DNA of 64,000 nucleotides from Hyphomicrobiales bacterium (lineage in GTDB: Bacteria > Pseudomonadota > Alphaproteobacteria > Rhizobiales > Rhodobiaceae), in contig PKTR01000006.1 of NCBI GenBank assembly GCA_002869065.1, positions 186,001 through 250,000 of the forward strand, given 5' to 3'. Numbering within the stretch: position 1 is the first letter of the stretch; each line of letters begins with the position of its first letter. Below the pieces are notes generated by a model. It made no database searches, had not been told where the DNA came from, and was given only the letters and a program-made list of their open reading frames with translations. A program made the translations under genes and the position numbers. Below, piece by piece: positions 1 through 10,066 of the stretch.

Positions 1-1
1 C

Positions 2-349
2 GAGCGCATCCGCGATCTCGGCGCCGGCCTGTCGCTGGATGACTTCGGCACCGGCTATTCCTCGCTCAGCTACCTGCAGCGCTTCCCCTTCGACACTATC
101 AAGATCGACCAGTCCTTCGTGCGTTCAAACGGCCGTGCCGCGCGGCCGGTCATCCTGCGCTCGATCATCGCGCTGGCCCACGATCTCGGTATGGAAGTGG
201 TCGCGGAAGGCGCGGAGACGGAGTCCGACGCGCTCGAGCTGCTGCAACTCGGCTGCGAATACGTGCAGGGCTTCCTCTATGGCAAGCCGATGGCGGCCGA
301 CAAGGCGCGCAAGCTGCTCGAACAGCAGGCCGCGCTGCATCATCACTAG
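2..349 (+). CDS. EAL-domain protein, C-terminal end (partial)
   Basis: This is the C-terminal 115 residues of an EAL domain, the cyclic-di-GMP phosphodiesterase fold; the gene begins upstream of the window. The frame starts at base 2 with [10 protein letters not shown]. Motifs seen in order are [10 protein letters not shown] (the DDFGxGYSS metal/substrate loop), [15 protein letters not shown] (with the conserved loop-6 type glutamate) and the terminal QGFLYGKPM. The retained motifs suggest an active phosphodiesterase, but the EAL signature itself and any N-terminal sensory or GGDEF domain lie outside the window. It is followed by a minus-strand gene, so it is the last gene of its transcription unit. 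Confidence 0.9.
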   Translation, partial: ERIRDLGAGLSLDDFGTGYSSLSYLQRFPFDTIKIDQSFVRSNGRAARPVILRSIIALAHDLGMEVVAEGAETESDALELLQLGCEYVQGFLYGKPMAADKARKLLEQQAALHHH

Positions 350-364
350 TCCTTAAGACAGCTC

Positions 365-1297
365 TCAGGGAATAATGATCGGCACCGTTGCTTGCGCGGC
401 GGTGACGTCGAACGGCGTCGTGCCGAAAGGGTCGCCGTCGATCTGTCCCGGAACCGGGTTTTCGGCAGCGATGGTGACACGCTCGACCGGGCGCAGTGTG
501 ACGCCGTGCTGATGGGCGAGGCGCTGGGTGACGAGCCCGAAGCTGAACCGGGCAAGTGCAAGCGGCGAGTCGCTTTCCAGCGCGACCAGATGGAGCCCCG
601 GCTTGGTCGCATGCGCGTCGGGACAGATCGCGAACGGGCCACCATAGTGGCGCATGTTGGTCACCACCGCGAGCCGGCAGGTCAGTTCGTCGCCATCGAC
701 GGTCACCCGCAGGTCGCGGCCCTTGTTGGCAAGGCCGTAGCGCAACGCCGTGATCGCATAGGCGAGCTTGCCGAGCCGGCGCTTCAGCTTGAGCGGCACC
801 CTGTGGACGATTTCCGCGTCGAATCCGGCCGAGACCATCATCACGAACGGATGCCCGTTGGCGAGGCCGTAGTGCAGGGGTGCGGTCTTGCCCGCGGCCA
901 GCACGGCGGCAAGCTGATCGGGCTTTCGCGGCAGGCCGAGTTCGTGCGCGAGTACATTCGCGGTGCCGAACGGGATGATGCCGAGAACGGGTCGGCAGGG
1001 CGCGTCGTCGAGACCGGTCAGGGCCTCGTTGACCGAGCCATCGCCGCCGGCAACCACCAGCGTATCGGCGCAGTCGATCTGGCCGGCGCAGATTTCGGCG
1101 ATTTCTCCGGCATGCGTGGTGAGATGGACGCTGACCGCGGCACCGCGCTCGGCAAGCCCGGCGACGATCGCATCAAGCGTCGCCACGCGGTATCCGCCAG
1201 CGGTCGGATTGGCCAGTATAAGAATACGCCGGCTAACTTTTTCGAGAGTTGTATCTTCTTGATCTGTATGGGGAATGAGTGGCTCACGCCTGCTCAT
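365..1297 (-). CDS. Diacylglycerol kinase family lipid kinase
   Basis: A 310-residue protein of the DAGK/LCB5 (YegS-like) family, which transfers phosphate from ATP to a lipid such as diacylglycerol. The nucleotide-binding fold is marked by LANPTAGG (about residues 28-35), GGDGSVNE (84-91) and [10 protein letters not shown] (111-120). The C-terminal part carries the family beta-sandwich with the QIDGDP motif near residue 285. Length is normal for the family. Its start ATG overlaps the end of rnhA by 14 bases, so it is the last gene of the ispH-thrB-rnhA-kinase run and is probably translationally coupled. The lipid substrate cannot be told from sequence. Confidence 0.85.
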   Translation of the reverse strand: MSRREPLIPHTDQEDTTLEKVSRRILILANPTAGGYRVATLDAIVAGLAERGAAVSVHLTTHAGEIAEICAGQIDCADTLVVAGGDGSVNEALTGLDDAPCRPVLGIIPFGTANVLAHELGLPRKPDQLAAVLAAGKTAPLHYGLANGHPFVMMVSAGFDAEIVHRVPLKLKRRLGKLAYAITALRYGLANKGRDLRVTVDGDELTCRLAVVTNMRHYGGPFAICPDAHATKPGLHLVALESDSPLALARFSFGLVTQRLAHQHGVTLRPVERVTIAAENPVPGQIDGDPFGTTPFDVTAAQATVPIIIP

Positions 1298-1778
1298 CGA
1301 ACCCTTCCTCGTCGTTGCCGGCGCCGGCCTTCACCGGCATGAACGGCGTCATGCCCTTGCGGGCGAGTGCGTCGGCGCGCTCGTTCTCCGGATGCCCGGC
1401 GTGGCCCTTGACCCAGTGCCAGGAGACATCGTGGCGCTTGCGGGCTTCGTCAAGCGCCTGCCACAGATCGGCGTTCTTCACCGGTTTCTTGGCTGCCGTG
1501 CGCCAGCCGTTGCGGATCCAGTTCGCGAGCCATTCCTTGATGCCGCTGCGGACATAGACGGAGTCGGTATAGAGATCGATCTTGCAGGGCCGCTTCAGCG
1601 CTTCGAGCGCTTCGATGGCCGCGCGCAGTTCCATCCGGTTGTTGGTGGTCTCGGGCTCGCCGCCGCACAATTCCTTCTCGTGCCCGTTCCATTGCAGGAG
1701 CGCACCCCAACCGCCCGGACCCGGATTTCCCGAGCAGGCGCCGTCGGTGTAGATGGCGACTTTCTTCATCTCGCTCAT
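1284..1778 (-). CDS. rnhA: Ribonuclease HI
   Basis: A 164-residue type 1 RNase H that cuts the RNA strand of RNA-DNA hybrids, for example at Okazaki primers and R-loops. The catalytic carboxylates are all visible: Asp12 in [12 protein letters not shown], Glu50 in NNRMELRA, Asp72 in LYTDSVYV and Asp136 in ENERADALA, with the catalytic His126 in VKGHAGHPE. Length matches the bacterial family. The start codon overlaps the stop of thrB in an ATGA arrangement. The thrB-rnhA pairing is common in alphaproteobacteria. Confidence 0.96.
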   Translation of the reverse strand: MSEMKKVAIYTDGACSGNPGPGGWGALLQWNGHEKELCGGEPETTNNRMELRAAIEALEALKRPCKIDLYTDSVYVRSGIKEWLANWIRNGWRTAAKKPVKNADLWQALDEARKRHDVSWHWVKGHAGHPENERADALARKGMTPFMPVKAGAGNDEEGFDEQA

Positions 1779-2740
1779 CGCTCAAGCCCATACGCGGACG
1801 CGCTTTCCACCGTGCGGTGAAAGCGCAGCTTGCGCAGATATTCTCTCGGATCCTTCGGCGTGACCAGAGCCCCCTCCGGCACATTCAGCCAGTCGTACAA
1901 CCGCGACAGCAGGAAGCGCAGGGCCGCGCCGCGCGCAAGCAGCGGCAGCGCGTTGAACTCGGCATCCGAGAACGGGCGTACCGAGGTGTAACCGGCCAGA
2001 AGCGCCCGCGCCTTCGTCACGTTGAACGAGAGATCCGTCTCGAAGCACCAGGCGTTGAGGCAAATCGCGACGTCATAGGCGAAGCTGTCGGTACAGGCGA
2101 AATAGAAATCGATGAAACCGGAGAGGTTAGTGCCGAGGAAGAAGACATTGTCCGGGAACAGATCGGCATGAATGATCCCGCTCGGCAGATCCTGCGGCCA
2201 CAGTGTGCGGATCGCGGCGACTTCCTCGGCGATCTCGGTCCCGAGCCCGATCGAGACTTCGTCGGCCCGCTCGGCGGTCGCTTCGGCAAGTTCGACCCAG
2301 CCGGCGACCGACAGCGAGTTCGGTCGCGCCATCGCGAAGTCCTGGCCGGCCAGATGCATCTGCGCGAGCCCTTCGCCAAGCGCCGCGCAATGCTCGATGC
2401 GCGGTTTGCGGGTCGCCATGCCGTCAAGAAATGTAACGATCGCCGCCGGCCGGTCGCTCAGCGTGCCGAGTGCTTCGCCGTCCCTGGCGCGGACCGGCAG
2501 CGGGCAGGAAAAACCGGCCGCCGCCAGATGCTCCATCAGGCCGAGAAAGAACGGCAGATCGTCGGGATCGACGCGCTTTTCATAAAGCGTGAGAATGTAG
2601 TAGCCGGCTTCGGTATGCAGCAGGTAGTTCGAGTTCTCGACGCCTTCCGCGATACCTTTGTAGGACATCAGCGCGCCGATATCGTAACCGGCGACAAAGC
2701 TCTCCAGATCCTCGACCGAAACCTCGGTATAGACTGCCAT
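1775..2740 (-). CDS. thrB: Homoserine kinase (aminoglycoside-phosphotransferase fold)
   Basis: A 321-residue kinase of the APH/choline kinase fold, the alphaproteobacterial type of homoserine kinase, which phosphorylates homoserine in threonine synthesis. The start at 2740 ([12 protein letters not shown]) was chosen over an in-frame extension to 2845 because the extension would run back into ispH. The Brenner-type catalytic motif [13 protein letters not shown] gives Asp193 and Asn198, and GFIDFYFA gives the magnesium-binding Asp211. It starts 4 bases after the ispH stop and ends overlapping rnhA by 4 bases. Relation to aminoglycoside kinases is by fold only; the neighbours fit ThrB. Confidence 0.92.
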   Translation of the reverse strand: MAVYTEVSVEDLESFVAGYDIGALMSYKGIAEGVENSNYLLHTEAGYYILTLYEKRVDPDDLPFFLGLMEHLAAAGFSCPLPVRARDGEALGTLSDRPAAIVTFLDGMATRKPRIEHCAALGEGLAQMHLAGQDFAMARPNSLSVAGWVELAEATAERADEVSIGLGTEIAEEVAAIRTLWPQDLPSGIIHADLFPDNVFFLGTNLSGFIDFYFACTDSFAYDVAICLNAWCFETDLSFNVTKARALLAGYTSVRPFSDAEFNALPLLARGAALRFLLSRLYDWLNVPEGALVTPKDPREYLRKLRFHRTVESASAYGLER

Positions 2741-2744
2741 CGGC

Positions 2745-3716
2745 CTAACCGTCCGCGGTTGCGCGCAACTCGCGCGGAAGGTTGAAGGCGATGGTTTCTT
2801 CGGCCGTGCGCACCGTCTCGACGGAAACCTGATAGCGCTCGGCAAACGCCGCGATCACTTCCTCGACCAGCACTTCGGGCGCCGACGCGCCGGCGGTGAT
2901 GCCGAGCGCCTTGACGTCGCCGAACACCGTCCAGTCGATCTCGCTGGCGCGCTGGATCAGCACCGCCTTCGGGCAGCCCGCCCGTGCGGCGACCTCGCGC
3001 AGCCGCTGCGAGTTGGACGAGTTCGGCGCACCGACCACGATCATCGCGTCGATATCGGGCGCGATCGCCTTCACCGCGTCCTGGCGGTTGGTGGTGGCGT
3101 AGCAGATATCGTCCTTCTGCGGGCCGACGATAGCCGGGAAACGTTCCTCCAGCGCGGCGACGATGTCGCGCGTGTCGTCGACCGAGAGCGTCGTCTGCGT
3201 TGTCCAGGCGAGTCGGTCCGGCGTCTTCGGCGAAATGTTCGCCACATCGTCGACGGTTTCGACCAAGAGCACGGTGCCGTCGGGCAATTGCCCCATCGTG
3301 CCGACGACTTCCGGGTGGCCGGCATGACCGATCAGGACCACTTCGCGGCCGATATTGTGATGGCGGATCGCCTCGTGGTGGACTTTCGAGACCAGCGGGC
3401 AGGTCGCATCGACATAGAAAAGGTTGCGTGCCTCGGCGTCGGCCGGCACGGATTTCGGCACGCCATGAGCGGAAAAGATCACCGGCGCATCGGTTGCCGG
3501 GATTTCGTCGAGCTCTTCCACAAAAATGGCGCCTTTCGCCCTCAGATCGTCGACGACGAAGCGGTTGTGGACGATTTCGTGGCGAACATAGACCGGGGCG
3601 CCAAAACGGGCGAGTGCCTGTTCGACGATCTGGATCGCGCGGTCGACCCCGGCGCAGAAGCCGCGCGGGGCGCACAGCTTGATCGCGAGAGGCGGCAGGG
3701 TGGCGGCGTCTGTCAT
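2745..3716 (-). CDS. ispH: 4-hydroxy-3-methylbut-2-enyl diphosphate reductase
   Basis: The last enzyme of the MEP isoprenoid pathway; it reduces HMBPP to IPP and DMAPP with an iron-sulfur cluster. The three cluster cysteines are seen in [11 protein letters not shown] (Cys21), DATCPLV (Cys106) and [10 protein letters not shown] (Cys205), and the proton-relay glutamate lies in [11 protein letters not shown] (about 136). At 323 residues it is of normal length. The start at 3716 is an ATG; the frame can be extended to a TTG at 3737, which is less likely. It heads the minus-strand run ispH-thrB-rnhA-kinase. The ispE gene of the same pathway is at 47998. Confidence 0.96.
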   Translation of the reverse strand: MTDAATLPPLAIKLCAPRGFCAGVDRAIQIVEQALARFGAPVYVRHEIVHNRFVVDDLRAKGAIFVEELDEIPATDAPVIFSAHGVPKSVPADAEARNLFYVDATCPLVSKVHHEAIRHHNIGREVVLIGHAGHPEVVGTMGQLPDGTVLLVETVDDVANISPKTPDRLAWTTQTTLSVDDTRDIVAALEERFPAIVGPQKDDICYATTNRQDAVKAIAPDIDAMIVVGAPNSSNSQRLREVAARAGCPKAVLIQRASEIDWTVFGDVKALGITAGASAPEVLVEEVIAAFAERYQVSVETVRTAEETIAFNLPRELRATADG

Positions 3717-3928
3717 CGGCGGCTCTGTCGTGGCCAAAGGGATGTGGTTTCGGCGCGAATAGAGGCAGGCGGCCCGCCCATGTCAAGGGCAAGAGGCGGC
3801 GAGCGTGTCACAGCCGCCGATATGACGTGGCACCGCCGGAGCGGAGTTCGGCGAAACCGTAAACAGCCTCTTCGCAAAACCACGACGGGCCTGCTATAGA
3901 AGGGCCCGACGATTGTTGGGAGTTTGGA

Positions 3929-4543
3929 ATGGTCGAAACCCAGCCGAAAAACGGCCGCCGGCAATGGCGCACGGCGCTTGCAGCAGCTCTGGTCTGCAGC
4001 TTCGGGCTCGCTGCCTGCGGCGGTGGCGATGAGGGCCCGCGCGCGAATTCGTTCGCCGGCAAGTTGCTGCGCGGCACCTCGGAAGACGTGAAGACGATCG
4101 ACACCGAAAAGTTCGGTGCCCGTCCGCCCTGTCCGCCGCTTGCTATCCGCACCGGGACCCAGACCCACGTGATCTACGACCGTGGCCGTGATGGCGACCC
4201 GGAGGGCATCCGCTTCCAGGCGACGATCACCGAGACGGCGCGCGACTGCAAGAAGACGGCTACCGGTGAGCTCGGCATTTCGGTCGGCGTTGCCGGCCGC
4301 GTGCTGGCCGGTCCGCGCGGCGGGGGCGGCGAGGTGAAACTGCCGGTGCGCATCGTCGTGGTCGAGCCGAACGCCCCTGGCGGAGAGGATCGTGTGGTCT
4401 ATTCCCAGCTCCACCAGATCCCCGTCACCGTCAGCGAGGCGGCGCCGTCCGTGCTGTGGACAAAGGTCGACGACTCCATCGTCGTGCCGCTGCAGCAGGG
4501 CTTCAAGATCTTCGTCGGCTTCGATTCGCGCGGCAAGAAGTGA
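3929..4543 (+). CDS. Putative lipoprotein of unknown function
   Basis: A 204-residue protein with a basic N-terminus, a hydrophobic stretch (residues 15-28) and a lipobox LAAC-GGG with the lipid-accepting cysteine at residue 30, so it is probably an outer- or inner-membrane lipoprotein. The mature part contains an Ala/Gly-poor beta-rich segment ending in VPLQQGFKIFVGFDSRGKK. No enzymatic motif is recognised. It looks like a conserved alphaproteobacterial hypothetical. A possible extended -10 (TGCTATAGA near 3891-3900) precedes it. It stands alone between ispH (divergent) and the glycine riboswitch. Confidence 0.75.
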   Translation: MVETQPKNGRRQWRTALAAALVCSFGLAACGGGDEGPRANSFAGKLLRGTSEDVKTIDTEKFGARPPCPPLAIRTGTQTHVIYDRGRDGDPEGIRFQATITETARDCKKTATGELGISVGVAGRVLAGPRGGGGEVKLPVRIVVVEPNAPGGEDRVVYSQLHQIPVTVSEAAPSVLWTKVDDSIVVPLQQGFKIFVGFDSRGKK

Positions 4544-4591
4544 CTTGAACGACGGCCCGGGAGTTTCCCGGGCACGGCGCGCGGTGTGCCA

Positions 4592-4620
4592 TTGACTTGG
4601 CCGCCGCCGCGCCCGACAAT
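4592..4620 (+). promoter_or_regulatory. Sigma-70-type promoter of the gcv operon
   Basis: A -35 box TTGACT (4592-4597) and a -10 box GACAAT (4615-4620) are separated by exactly 17 bases. Transcription would begin about 4627, some 65 bases upstream of the glycine riboswitch, which is consistent with a leader that contains the complete tandem aptamer. Confidence 0.55.
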
Positions 4621-4690
4621 TACCGGCATCGGGACGACGTTGTGATCCCGATGAGGAAGACGGCGGCATAACCATCTTCCACAGACCCTC

Positions 4691-4874
4691 GCGGGAGAGA
4701 TCGGCTTTGACGCCGGCGCCGAAGGAGCAACCGCCCCGGAAACTCTCAGGCGAAAGGACCGCAAGGGTCGGCAACGCTCTGGAAAGCGGCTTTCCTCGGA
4801 AGGCCCACCGAAGGAGTAACCGTGACGGCAGCCGCCGAATCGGGAAATCTCTCAGGTCTCGGGACAGAGGGGGC
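4691..4874 (+). promoter_or_regulatory. Tandem glycine riboswitch upstream of gcvT
   Basis: Two consecutive glycine aptamers are visible. Aptamer 1 starts with GGGAGAGA (4693-4700), has the conserved GCCGAAGGAGCAA core (4718-4730) and ends with CTCTCAGGCGAAAGGACC. A short linker follows. Aptamer 2 has CACCGAAGGAGTAAC (4806-4820) and closes with CTCTCAGGTCTCGGGACAGAGGG (two pieces, 4850-4871). The element sits in the 5' leader of gcvT. Members of this class usually turn on glycine cleavage genes when glycine is abundant. No clear terminator helix was seen between the aptamers and the start codon, so control could be at translation initiation. Confidence 0.93.
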
Positions 4875-4931
4875 GCGGACGGTTCGGGAAGGACCGGATT
4901 CGCGACCCATCATCCAGCCGGGACCGGCACC

Positions 4932-6095
4932 ATGAGCGACACGACACCTTCTTCCAGCGAAACCCTTTCGCGCACGCCCCTCTATGATCTGCACGTCGCC
5001 GCCGGCGCGCGCATGGTTCCCTTCGCCGGCTACGAGATGCCGGTGCAGTATGAGGGCATCATCGCCGAACATACCTGGACCCGCAGCCATGCGGGCCTGT
5101 TCGACGTCTCCCATATGGGCCAGGCGCGGCTCGACGGACCGGACTACGCGACGCTCGCTGCCGCCCTCGAGGCGCTTTGCGCGGCCGACGTGGTCAACCT
5201 CGCCAAGGGCCGTCAGCGTTATTCCCAGCTTCTCAACGACGAGGGCGGCATCGTCGATGATCTGATGTTCCGCCGCCCCGAGGGTGACGCCGGCGAGACC
5301 TCGCTGCTCCTGGTCGTCAATGCGGCCCGCAAGGATGTCGACTACGCGCTGTTGAACGAGCGCCTGCCGGCAAACGTCAAACTGACCCCGCTCGATCTGG
5401 CGCTGATTGCTCTGCAGGGACCGGAAGCCGCGACCGTGCTGTCGCGTCTGCTGCCGGGCGTCGAGGACCTCGCCTTCATGGCCTTTGGCGATTTCTCGCT
5501 TGCCCGTGCCGATGGGGCGGCGATGGCGCTGAACGTGATCCGCGCCGGCTACACCGGCGAGGACGGTTACGAAATCTCGGTTGCGCCGGGCGATGCCGCC
5601 GAACTGTGGCAGCGGCTGACCGCGGAAGCAGAAGTAAAGCCCGTCGGCCTTGGCGCCCGCGACTCGCTGCGCCTCGAGTGCGGCCTCTGTCTCTATGGTC
5701 ACGACATCGACGAAACCACGTCGCCGGTCGAGGGCGGCCTCGTGTGGTCGATGCAGAAACGCCGCCGCGAGGAGGGGGGATTCCCGGGCGCCGCCCGCAT
5801 CCAGAAAGAACTCGCCGAAGGTCCGTCGCGGCTGCGCGTTGGCATCAAGCCGGAAGGCCGTGCGCCGGCCCGCGAGGGCACGGAAGTCCAGCTCAACGGG
5901 CAAAAGATCGGCGTTCTGACTTCGGGCGGCTTCGGCCCGACCGTGAGCGGTCCCGTCGCAATGGGCTATGTCGACGCCGCCCACGCCGCATCCGGCACCG
6001 CGGTAGATCTCATCGTGCGCGGCAAGGCGATGGCGGCGACCATTGTCGATCTGCCCTTCGTGCCGCAGCGCTATTACCGTAAGCCGAAGGCGTGA
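4932..6095 (+). CDS. gcvT: Glycine cleavage system T protein (aminomethyltransferase)
   Basis: A 387-residue aminomethyltransferase that moves the methylene group from the H-protein aminomethyl arm to tetrahydrofolate, releasing ammonia. The start at 4932 ([21 protein letters not shown]) was chosen because the frame upstream runs through the riboswitch. Typical segments are [24 protein letters not shown], the folate-site region ending in [15 protein letters not shown] and [21 protein letters not shown], followed by the C-terminal barrel with the GxVTSGGFGP-like segment [19 protein letters not shown]. It is the first gene of gcvT-H-PA-PB and is controlled by the glycine riboswitch. Confidence 0.97.
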   Translation: MSDTTPSSSETLSRTPLYDLHVAAGARMVPFAGYEMPVQYEGIIAEHTWTRSHAGLFDVSHMGQARLDGPDYATLAAALEALCAADVVNLAKGRQRYSQLLNDEGGIVDDLMFRRPEGDAGETSLLLVVNAARKDVDYALLNERLPANVKLTPLDLALIALQGPEAATVLSRLLPGVEDLAFMAFGDFSLARADGAAMALNVIRAGYTGEDGYEISVAPGDAAELWQRLTAEAEVKPVGLGARDSLRLECGLCLYGHDIDETTSPVEGGLVWSMQKRRREEGGFPGAARIQKELAEGPSRLRVGIKPEGRAPAREGTEVQLNGQKIGVLTSGGFGPTVSGPVAMGYVDAAHAASGTAVDLIVRGKAMAATIVDLPFVPQRYYRKPKA

Positions 6096-6150
6096 GCCTT
6101 CCGGCATCTGTCCGCCATTTCACCATGGCTTTTTTTGGGGAACGAAAACC

Positions 6151-6522
6151 ATGAGCCGCTACTACACGGAAGACCATGAATGGATCAGCCTCGACGGCGA
6201 CGTCGGCACGATCGGCATTTCCAAATATGCCCAGGAACAGCTCGGCGATGTCGTCTTCGTCGAACTGCCGGAAGTCGGCGCCAGCCTGACCAAGGGTGGC
6301 GATGCCGCCGTCGTCGAGTCGGTCAAGGCCGCGAGCGAAGTCTACGCGCCGGTCGACGGCGAAGTCGTCGAAGTGAACGATGAACTCACCGGCGCGCCGG
6401 AAAAGGTCAATGACGATCCCGAAGGCGCGGCCTGGTTCTTCAAGGTCAAGCTCGCCGACACAGGTGCGGTTTCCGCGATGATGGACGAAGCCGCCTACAA
6501 GGCGTTCCTCGACACGCTTTGA
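6151..6522 (+). CDS. gcvH: Glycine cleavage system H protein
   Basis: A 123-residue lipoyl carrier that shuttles the aminomethyl group between P and T proteins. The lipoylated lysine is Lys59 in [15 protein letters not shown]. The N-terminal YYTEDHEWI and C-terminal [10 protein letters not shown] segments are typical. The ATG at 6151 was preferred to an upstream in-frame extension that would overlap the end of gcvT. It lies 55 bases downstream of gcvT. Confidence 0.97.
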   Translation: MSRYYTEDHEWISLDGDVGTIGISKYAQEQLGDVVFVELPEVGASLTKGGDAAVVESVKAASEVYAPVDGEVVEVNDELTGAPEKVNDDPEGAAWFFKVKLADTGAVSAMMDEAAYKAFLDTL

Positions 6523-6529
6523 GAGCCTG

Positions 6530-6550
6530 CGGGGCGGGACGACCGCCCCG
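6530..6550 (+). terminator. Hairpin between gcvH and gcvPA
   Basis: A perfect 8-bp GC stem (CGGGGCGG at 6530-6537 with CCGCCCCG at 6543-6550) has a 5-base loop and is followed by CCTTTCTT. It may be a weak terminator or attenuator, or a stabiliser of the upstream gcvTH message. The poly-T tract is imperfect. Confidence 0.45.
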
Positions 6551-6640
6551 CCTTTCTTCCGGGCAGCACAAACCCGGATACCAGCGACGATCGACCGGGC
6601 GGCAGCACTGGCCGGAGCCGGTTTTTGAGGATGAGGGTTG

Positions 6641-7996
6641 ATGCGCTATCTGCCGCTGACCGACACCGACCGGGCCGACATGCTCGCCCGTATCGGCGTC
6701 GAGGGAATTGACGATCTGTTTGCCGACATCCCCGAGGACGTGCGTCTCGGCGAGTTGCTCGACCTGCCGCGCACCGCGAGCGAGATGGAGGTCGAACGCC
6801 AGCTCGGCCGCATGGCGGCAAAGAACACCGCCGCCGGCTCGGTGCCGTTCTTCGTCGGGGCAGGGGCCTACAAGCACCATGTGCCCTCGACTGTGGATCA
6901 TCTGATCCAGCGCTCGGAGTTCCTCACCTCCTACACGCCCTATCAGCCCGAGATCACGCAGGGCACGCTGCAGGCGCTGTTCGAGTTCCAGACCCAGGTC
7001 GCCAACCTGACCGGCATGGATGTCGCCAACGCCTCCATGTATGACGGCTCGACGGCGGCCGGCGAAGCGGTCCTTATGGCGCATCGACTGACCCGCCGCG
7101 ACAAGGCGGTGCTGGCCGGCGGGCTGCATCCGCATTACCGCGCGGTGATCGACAATCTCACCCATATGAGCGGCAGCCGTCTGGTCGCGCTCCCGGCCAA
7201 TCCGGCGAATACCGGCAGCGCCGACGAGATCATGGCGGCGATCGACGACGAGACCTCCTGTGTCGTCGTCCAGACCCCGTCCTTCTATGGCGAACTCATC
7301 GATCTGAAGCCGATTGCCGAAAAAGCGCACGCCCACGGCGCGTTGCTCGTTGCCGTCTTCACCGAGGTGGTGGCGCTCGGTGCCATCGAGCCGCCGGGCG
7401 CGCAGGGAGCCGACATCGTCGTCGGCGAGGGCCAGTCGATCGGCAATCCGCTGACCTTCGGCGGTCCCTATGTCGGCCTGTTCGCCACGCGGCAGAAATT
7501 CATCCGCCAGATGCCCGGCCGCGTCGCCGGTCAGACGGTCGATGCCGAGGGCCGCCGCGGTTTCGTGCTGACCCTGTCGACCCGCGAGCAGCACATCCGC
7601 CGCGACAAGGCGACTTCGAACATCTGCACCAATTCCGGCCTCTGCGCGCTCGCCTTCACCATCCATATGAGCCTGTTCGGCGAAAGCGGGATGAAGAAAC
7701 TCGCGTTGTTGAACCATCAGGCGGCGGTCAAGCTCGCCGACGCGCTCGCCGCTATCGACGGAGTGGAAGTGCTCAACACGAGCTTCTTCAACGAATTCAC
7801 CATCTCCCTGCCGAAGCCGGCGGCCGACGTAGTCGAAGCGATGGTGGCAAAGGGCGTTCTTGCCGGCGTTCCGGTCTCGCGTCTCGAGCCGGGGCGCGAC
7901 GGGCTGAAGAACCTCATGGTCGTTGCCGCGACCGAAGTGAACACCGATGAGGATCGCGCGGCCTATGTCGCGGCCTTGAAGGAGGTGCTGGCATGA
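6641..7996 (+). CDS. gcvPA: Glycine dehydrogenase (decarboxylating) subunit 1
   Basis: The N-terminal half of P protein as a separate 451-residue subunit; together with GcvPB it makes the PLP-dependent glycine decarboxylase. Typical segments are [15 protein letters not shown], the FxGAGAYxHHVP-like segment [36 protein letters not shown] and [15 protein letters not shown]. The ATG at 6641 follows an in-frame TTG at 6638. The stop overlaps the gcvPB start (ATGA), so the two subunits are translationally coupled. Two-subunit P protein is a known alternative to the fused form. Confidence 0.96.
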   Translation: MRYLPLTDTDRADMLARIGVEGIDDLFADIPEDVRLGELLDLPRTASEMEVERQLGRMAAKNTAAGSVPFFVGAGAYKHHVPSTVDHLIQRSEFLTSYTPYQPEITQGTLQALFEFQTQVANLTGMDVANASMYDGSTAAGEAVLMAHRLTRRDKAVLAGGLHPHYRAVIDNLTHMSGSRLVALPANPANTGSADEIMAAIDDETSCVVVQTPSFYGELIDLKPIAEKAHAHGALLVAVFTEVVALGAIEPPGAQGADIVVGEGQSIGNPLTFGGPYVGLFATRQKFIRQMPGRVAGQTVDAEGRRGFVLTLSTREQHIRRDKATSNICTNSGLCALAFTIHMSLFGESGMKKLALLNHQAAVKLADALAAIDGVEVLNTSFFNEFTISLPKPAADVVEAMVAKGVLAGVPVSRLEPGRDGLKNLMVVAATEVNTDEDRAAYVAALKEVLA

Positions 7997-9585
7997 CCAT
8001 GAACACGCAAGGCCGCGAGAGCGCCCCGACCGAAACCACCGGCACGGCGCCGGAGACCTTCACCGGCAACCGCGCGCTCGCCATCGAGGAGCCGTTGCTC
8101 TTTGAGGTCGGCCGCGTCGACAATTGCGGCGTCGACCTGCCCGAGCCGGATGCGGATTGCGCGTCCCGCCTCGGCAGTCACGCCCGCACCACGCCGATCG
8201 ATCTGCCGGGCCTGTCCGAGCCCGAGACCATGCGCCACTACACGCGCCTGTCGCAGAAGAACTATGCCATCGACATGGGGCTTTATCCGCTCGGCTCGTG
8301 CACCATGAAGCACAATCCGCGCCTCAACGAGAAGATGGCGCGGCTGGCCGGCTTCGCAGACGTGCATCCGTTGCAGCCCATGTCGACGGTCAAGGGCGCA
8401 TTGGAACTCATCGACGAGCTTGCCCGCTGGCTGAAAGTGTCAACCGGCATGGCCGCCGTTGCCATGAGCCCGAAGGCCGGCGCCCACGGTGAACTCTGCG
8501 GCATGATGGCGATCAAGGCCGCCCATGCGGCAAAGGGCGAGAACCGCTCCATCGTGCTCGTGCCGGATTCCGCGCACGGCACCAACCCGGCGACAGCGGC
8601 CCTTCTCGGCTACAAGGTCGTGTCGGTTCCTGCCCGCGACGACGGTACCGTCGATCCGGTGGCGATCAAGGAGCGGCTCGGGCCGGACGTTGCCGGCATT
8701 ATGCTGACCAACCCGAACACCTGCGGCCTGTTCGAGCGCGACATCGTCGAGATCGCCGAGGCCGTGCACGAGGCGGGCGCCTATTTCTACTGCGACGGCG
8801 CCAATCTGAACGCCATCGTCGGCAAGGCCCGCCCGGGCGACCTCGGCGTCGACTGCATGCACATCAACCTGCACAAGACCTTTTCCACGCCGCATGGCGG
8901 TGGCGGACCGGGTGCCGGTCCGGTGGTGCTGTCGGACAAGCTCGCACCCTTCGCGCCGCTGCCTTATGTGCGGCTCGGCGACGACGGCTTCGAGATGGTC
9001 GAGAACCCGGACGAGGCAAGCCGCGACGGCACCACGCCGTTCGGCCGCATGGTCGCCTTCCACGGCCAGATGGGCATGTTCGTGCGTGCGCTGTCCTACA
9101 TGATGTCGCACGGCTCGGACGGCATGCGTCAGGCCTCGGAAGACGCGGTGCTCAACGCCAACTACATCCGCGTCGGCCTCAACGATCTGATGAGCCTGCC
9201 TTTCGGCGACCGGCCCTACATGCATCAAGTGCTGTTCGACGATTCCTTCCTCGAAGGCAGCGAAGTGACCACGCTCGACGTCGCCAAGGCGATGATCGAC
9301 GAGGGCTACCACCCGATGACCATGTATTTCCCGTTGGTCGTCCACGGTGCCATGCTGATCGAGCCGACCGAGTCGGAATCGAAGGCGACCCTCGACCTCT
9401 TCATCGCCACGATGCGCGACATCGTCATGCGGGTGAAGCGCGGCGAGGTCTCCCGCTTCAAGGGCGCGCCCTGGTACGCCCCGCGCCGCCGCCTCGACGA
9501 GACGCTCGCGGCCAGGAAGCCGATCCTGAAATGGGAGAAGCCCGGCCCGGCGGAGATCAGCCCGGGCTCGGAAGCAGCCGAATAG
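7993..9585 (+). CDS. gcvPB: Glycine dehydrogenase (decarboxylating) subunit 2
   Basis: The PLP-binding half of P protein, 530 residues. The Schiff-base lysine is Lys295 in [18 protein letters not shown], followed by the glycine-rich phosphate loop. [14 protein letters not shown] and HGTNPATAA are further family segments. The first 40 or so residues ([19 protein letters not shown]) are a low-complexity lead that may be a short extension. It ends the gcv operon; no terminator hairpin was found before the toxin-antitoxin promoter about 20 bases downstream. Confidence 0.96.
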   Translation: MTMNTQGRESAPTETTGTAPETFTGNRALAIEEPLLFEVGRVDNCGVDLPEPDADCASRLGSHARTTPIDLPGLSEPETMRHYTRLSQKNYAIDMGLYPLGSCTMKHNPRLNEKMARLAGFADVHPLQPMSTVKGALELIDELARWLKVSTGMAAVAMSPKAGAHGELCGMMAIKAAHAAKGENRSIVLVPDSAHGTNPATAALLGYKVVSVPARDDGTVDPVAIKERLGPDVAGIMLTNPNTCGLFERDIVEIAEAVHEAGAYFYCDGANLNAIVGKARPGDLGVDCMHINLHKTFSTPHGGGGPGAGPVVLSDKLAPFAPLPYVRLGDDGFEMVENPDEASRDGTTPFGRMVAFHGQMGMFVRALSYMMSHGSDGMRQASEDAVLNANYIRVGLNDLMSLPFGDRPYMHQVLFDDSFLEGSEVTTLDVAKAMIDEGYHPMTMYFPLVVHGAMLIEPTESESKATLDLFIATMRDIVMRVKRGEVSRFKGAPWYAPRRRLDETLAARKPILKWEKPGPAEISPGSEAAE

Positions 9586-9604
9586 GGACTTGGCGGCTTA
9601 ATAT

Positions 9605-9616
9605 TGCCATTTGGCA
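9605..9616 (+). promoter_or_regulatory. Operator-like inverted repeat ahead of the RES toxin-antitoxin pair
   Basis: TGCCATTTGGCA carries inverted arms TGCCA/TGGCA around TT. A further TTGCCATAT at 9633-9641 repeats the half-site 28 bases downstream, just before the ribosome binding site AGGAG (9642-9646). The position fits autoregulation by the antitoxin, which is the usual mode for this family. This is a prediction from symmetry alone. Confidence 0.45.
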
Positions 9617-9652
9617 GCAAATCCTCTATATCTTGCCATATAGGAGATGGTC

Positions 9653-10066
9653 ATGGCGATGTTGCTGCCGATCGATACCGCGCCGCGGGACTTCACGCCC
9701 GACCCCATCACAGACGATGAGGGGGCGGCGATGTTCCGCGCCGCGCTTAATCTCTTCCGGCTCTGGGGCCTGACGGACGGCGAAGCGGCGACGCTGCTCG
9801 ACCTGCCGGTGCGCACCTATCGCCGCTGGAAGACGGGTGAGCTTGGCCGTATCGGTCGCGATGGCAAGGCGCGGCTGTCCAACCTGATGGGCATCCACAA
9901 GGCACTGCGGATCATCTTCCGCGAGCCGCAGCGTGGCTATGACTGGGTTCGCAAGCCCAACGCGGCATTCGGCACGAAGTCCGCGCTCGACATCATGCTC
10001 GGCGGCGAGCTGACCGACCTGATGCGGGTGCGCCGCTATCTCGACGCGGAGCGCGGCGTCTGGTGA
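9653..10066 (+). CDS. Xre/MbcA/ParS-type antitoxin
   Basis: A 137-residue antitoxin of the DUF2384 (MbcA/ParS toxin-binding domain) class. The N-terminal part resembles an Xre-like helix-turn-helix (LFRLWGLTDGEAATLLDLPVRTYRRWK, residues about 33-60), and the C-terminal part has the toxin-binding segment ending in GELTDLMRVRRYLDAERGVW. The ATG at 9653 was chosen because the AGGAG at 9642-9646 is 6 bases upstream; the ATG at 9647 abuts it. The stop overlaps the GTG start of the RES toxin, so the two genes are coupled. Confidence 0.88.
   Translation: MAMLLPIDTAPRDFTPDPITDDEGAAMFRAALNLFRLWGLTDGEAATLLDLPVRTYRRWKTGELGRIGRDGKARLSNLMGIHKALRIIFREPQRGYDWVRKPNAAFGTKSALDIMLGGELTDLMRVRRYLDAERGVW

Noticed and set aside
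4707-4931. 75-residue N-terminal extension of GcvT
   Set aside because: It would translate the glycine riboswitch; the ATG at 4932 gives the normal protein.
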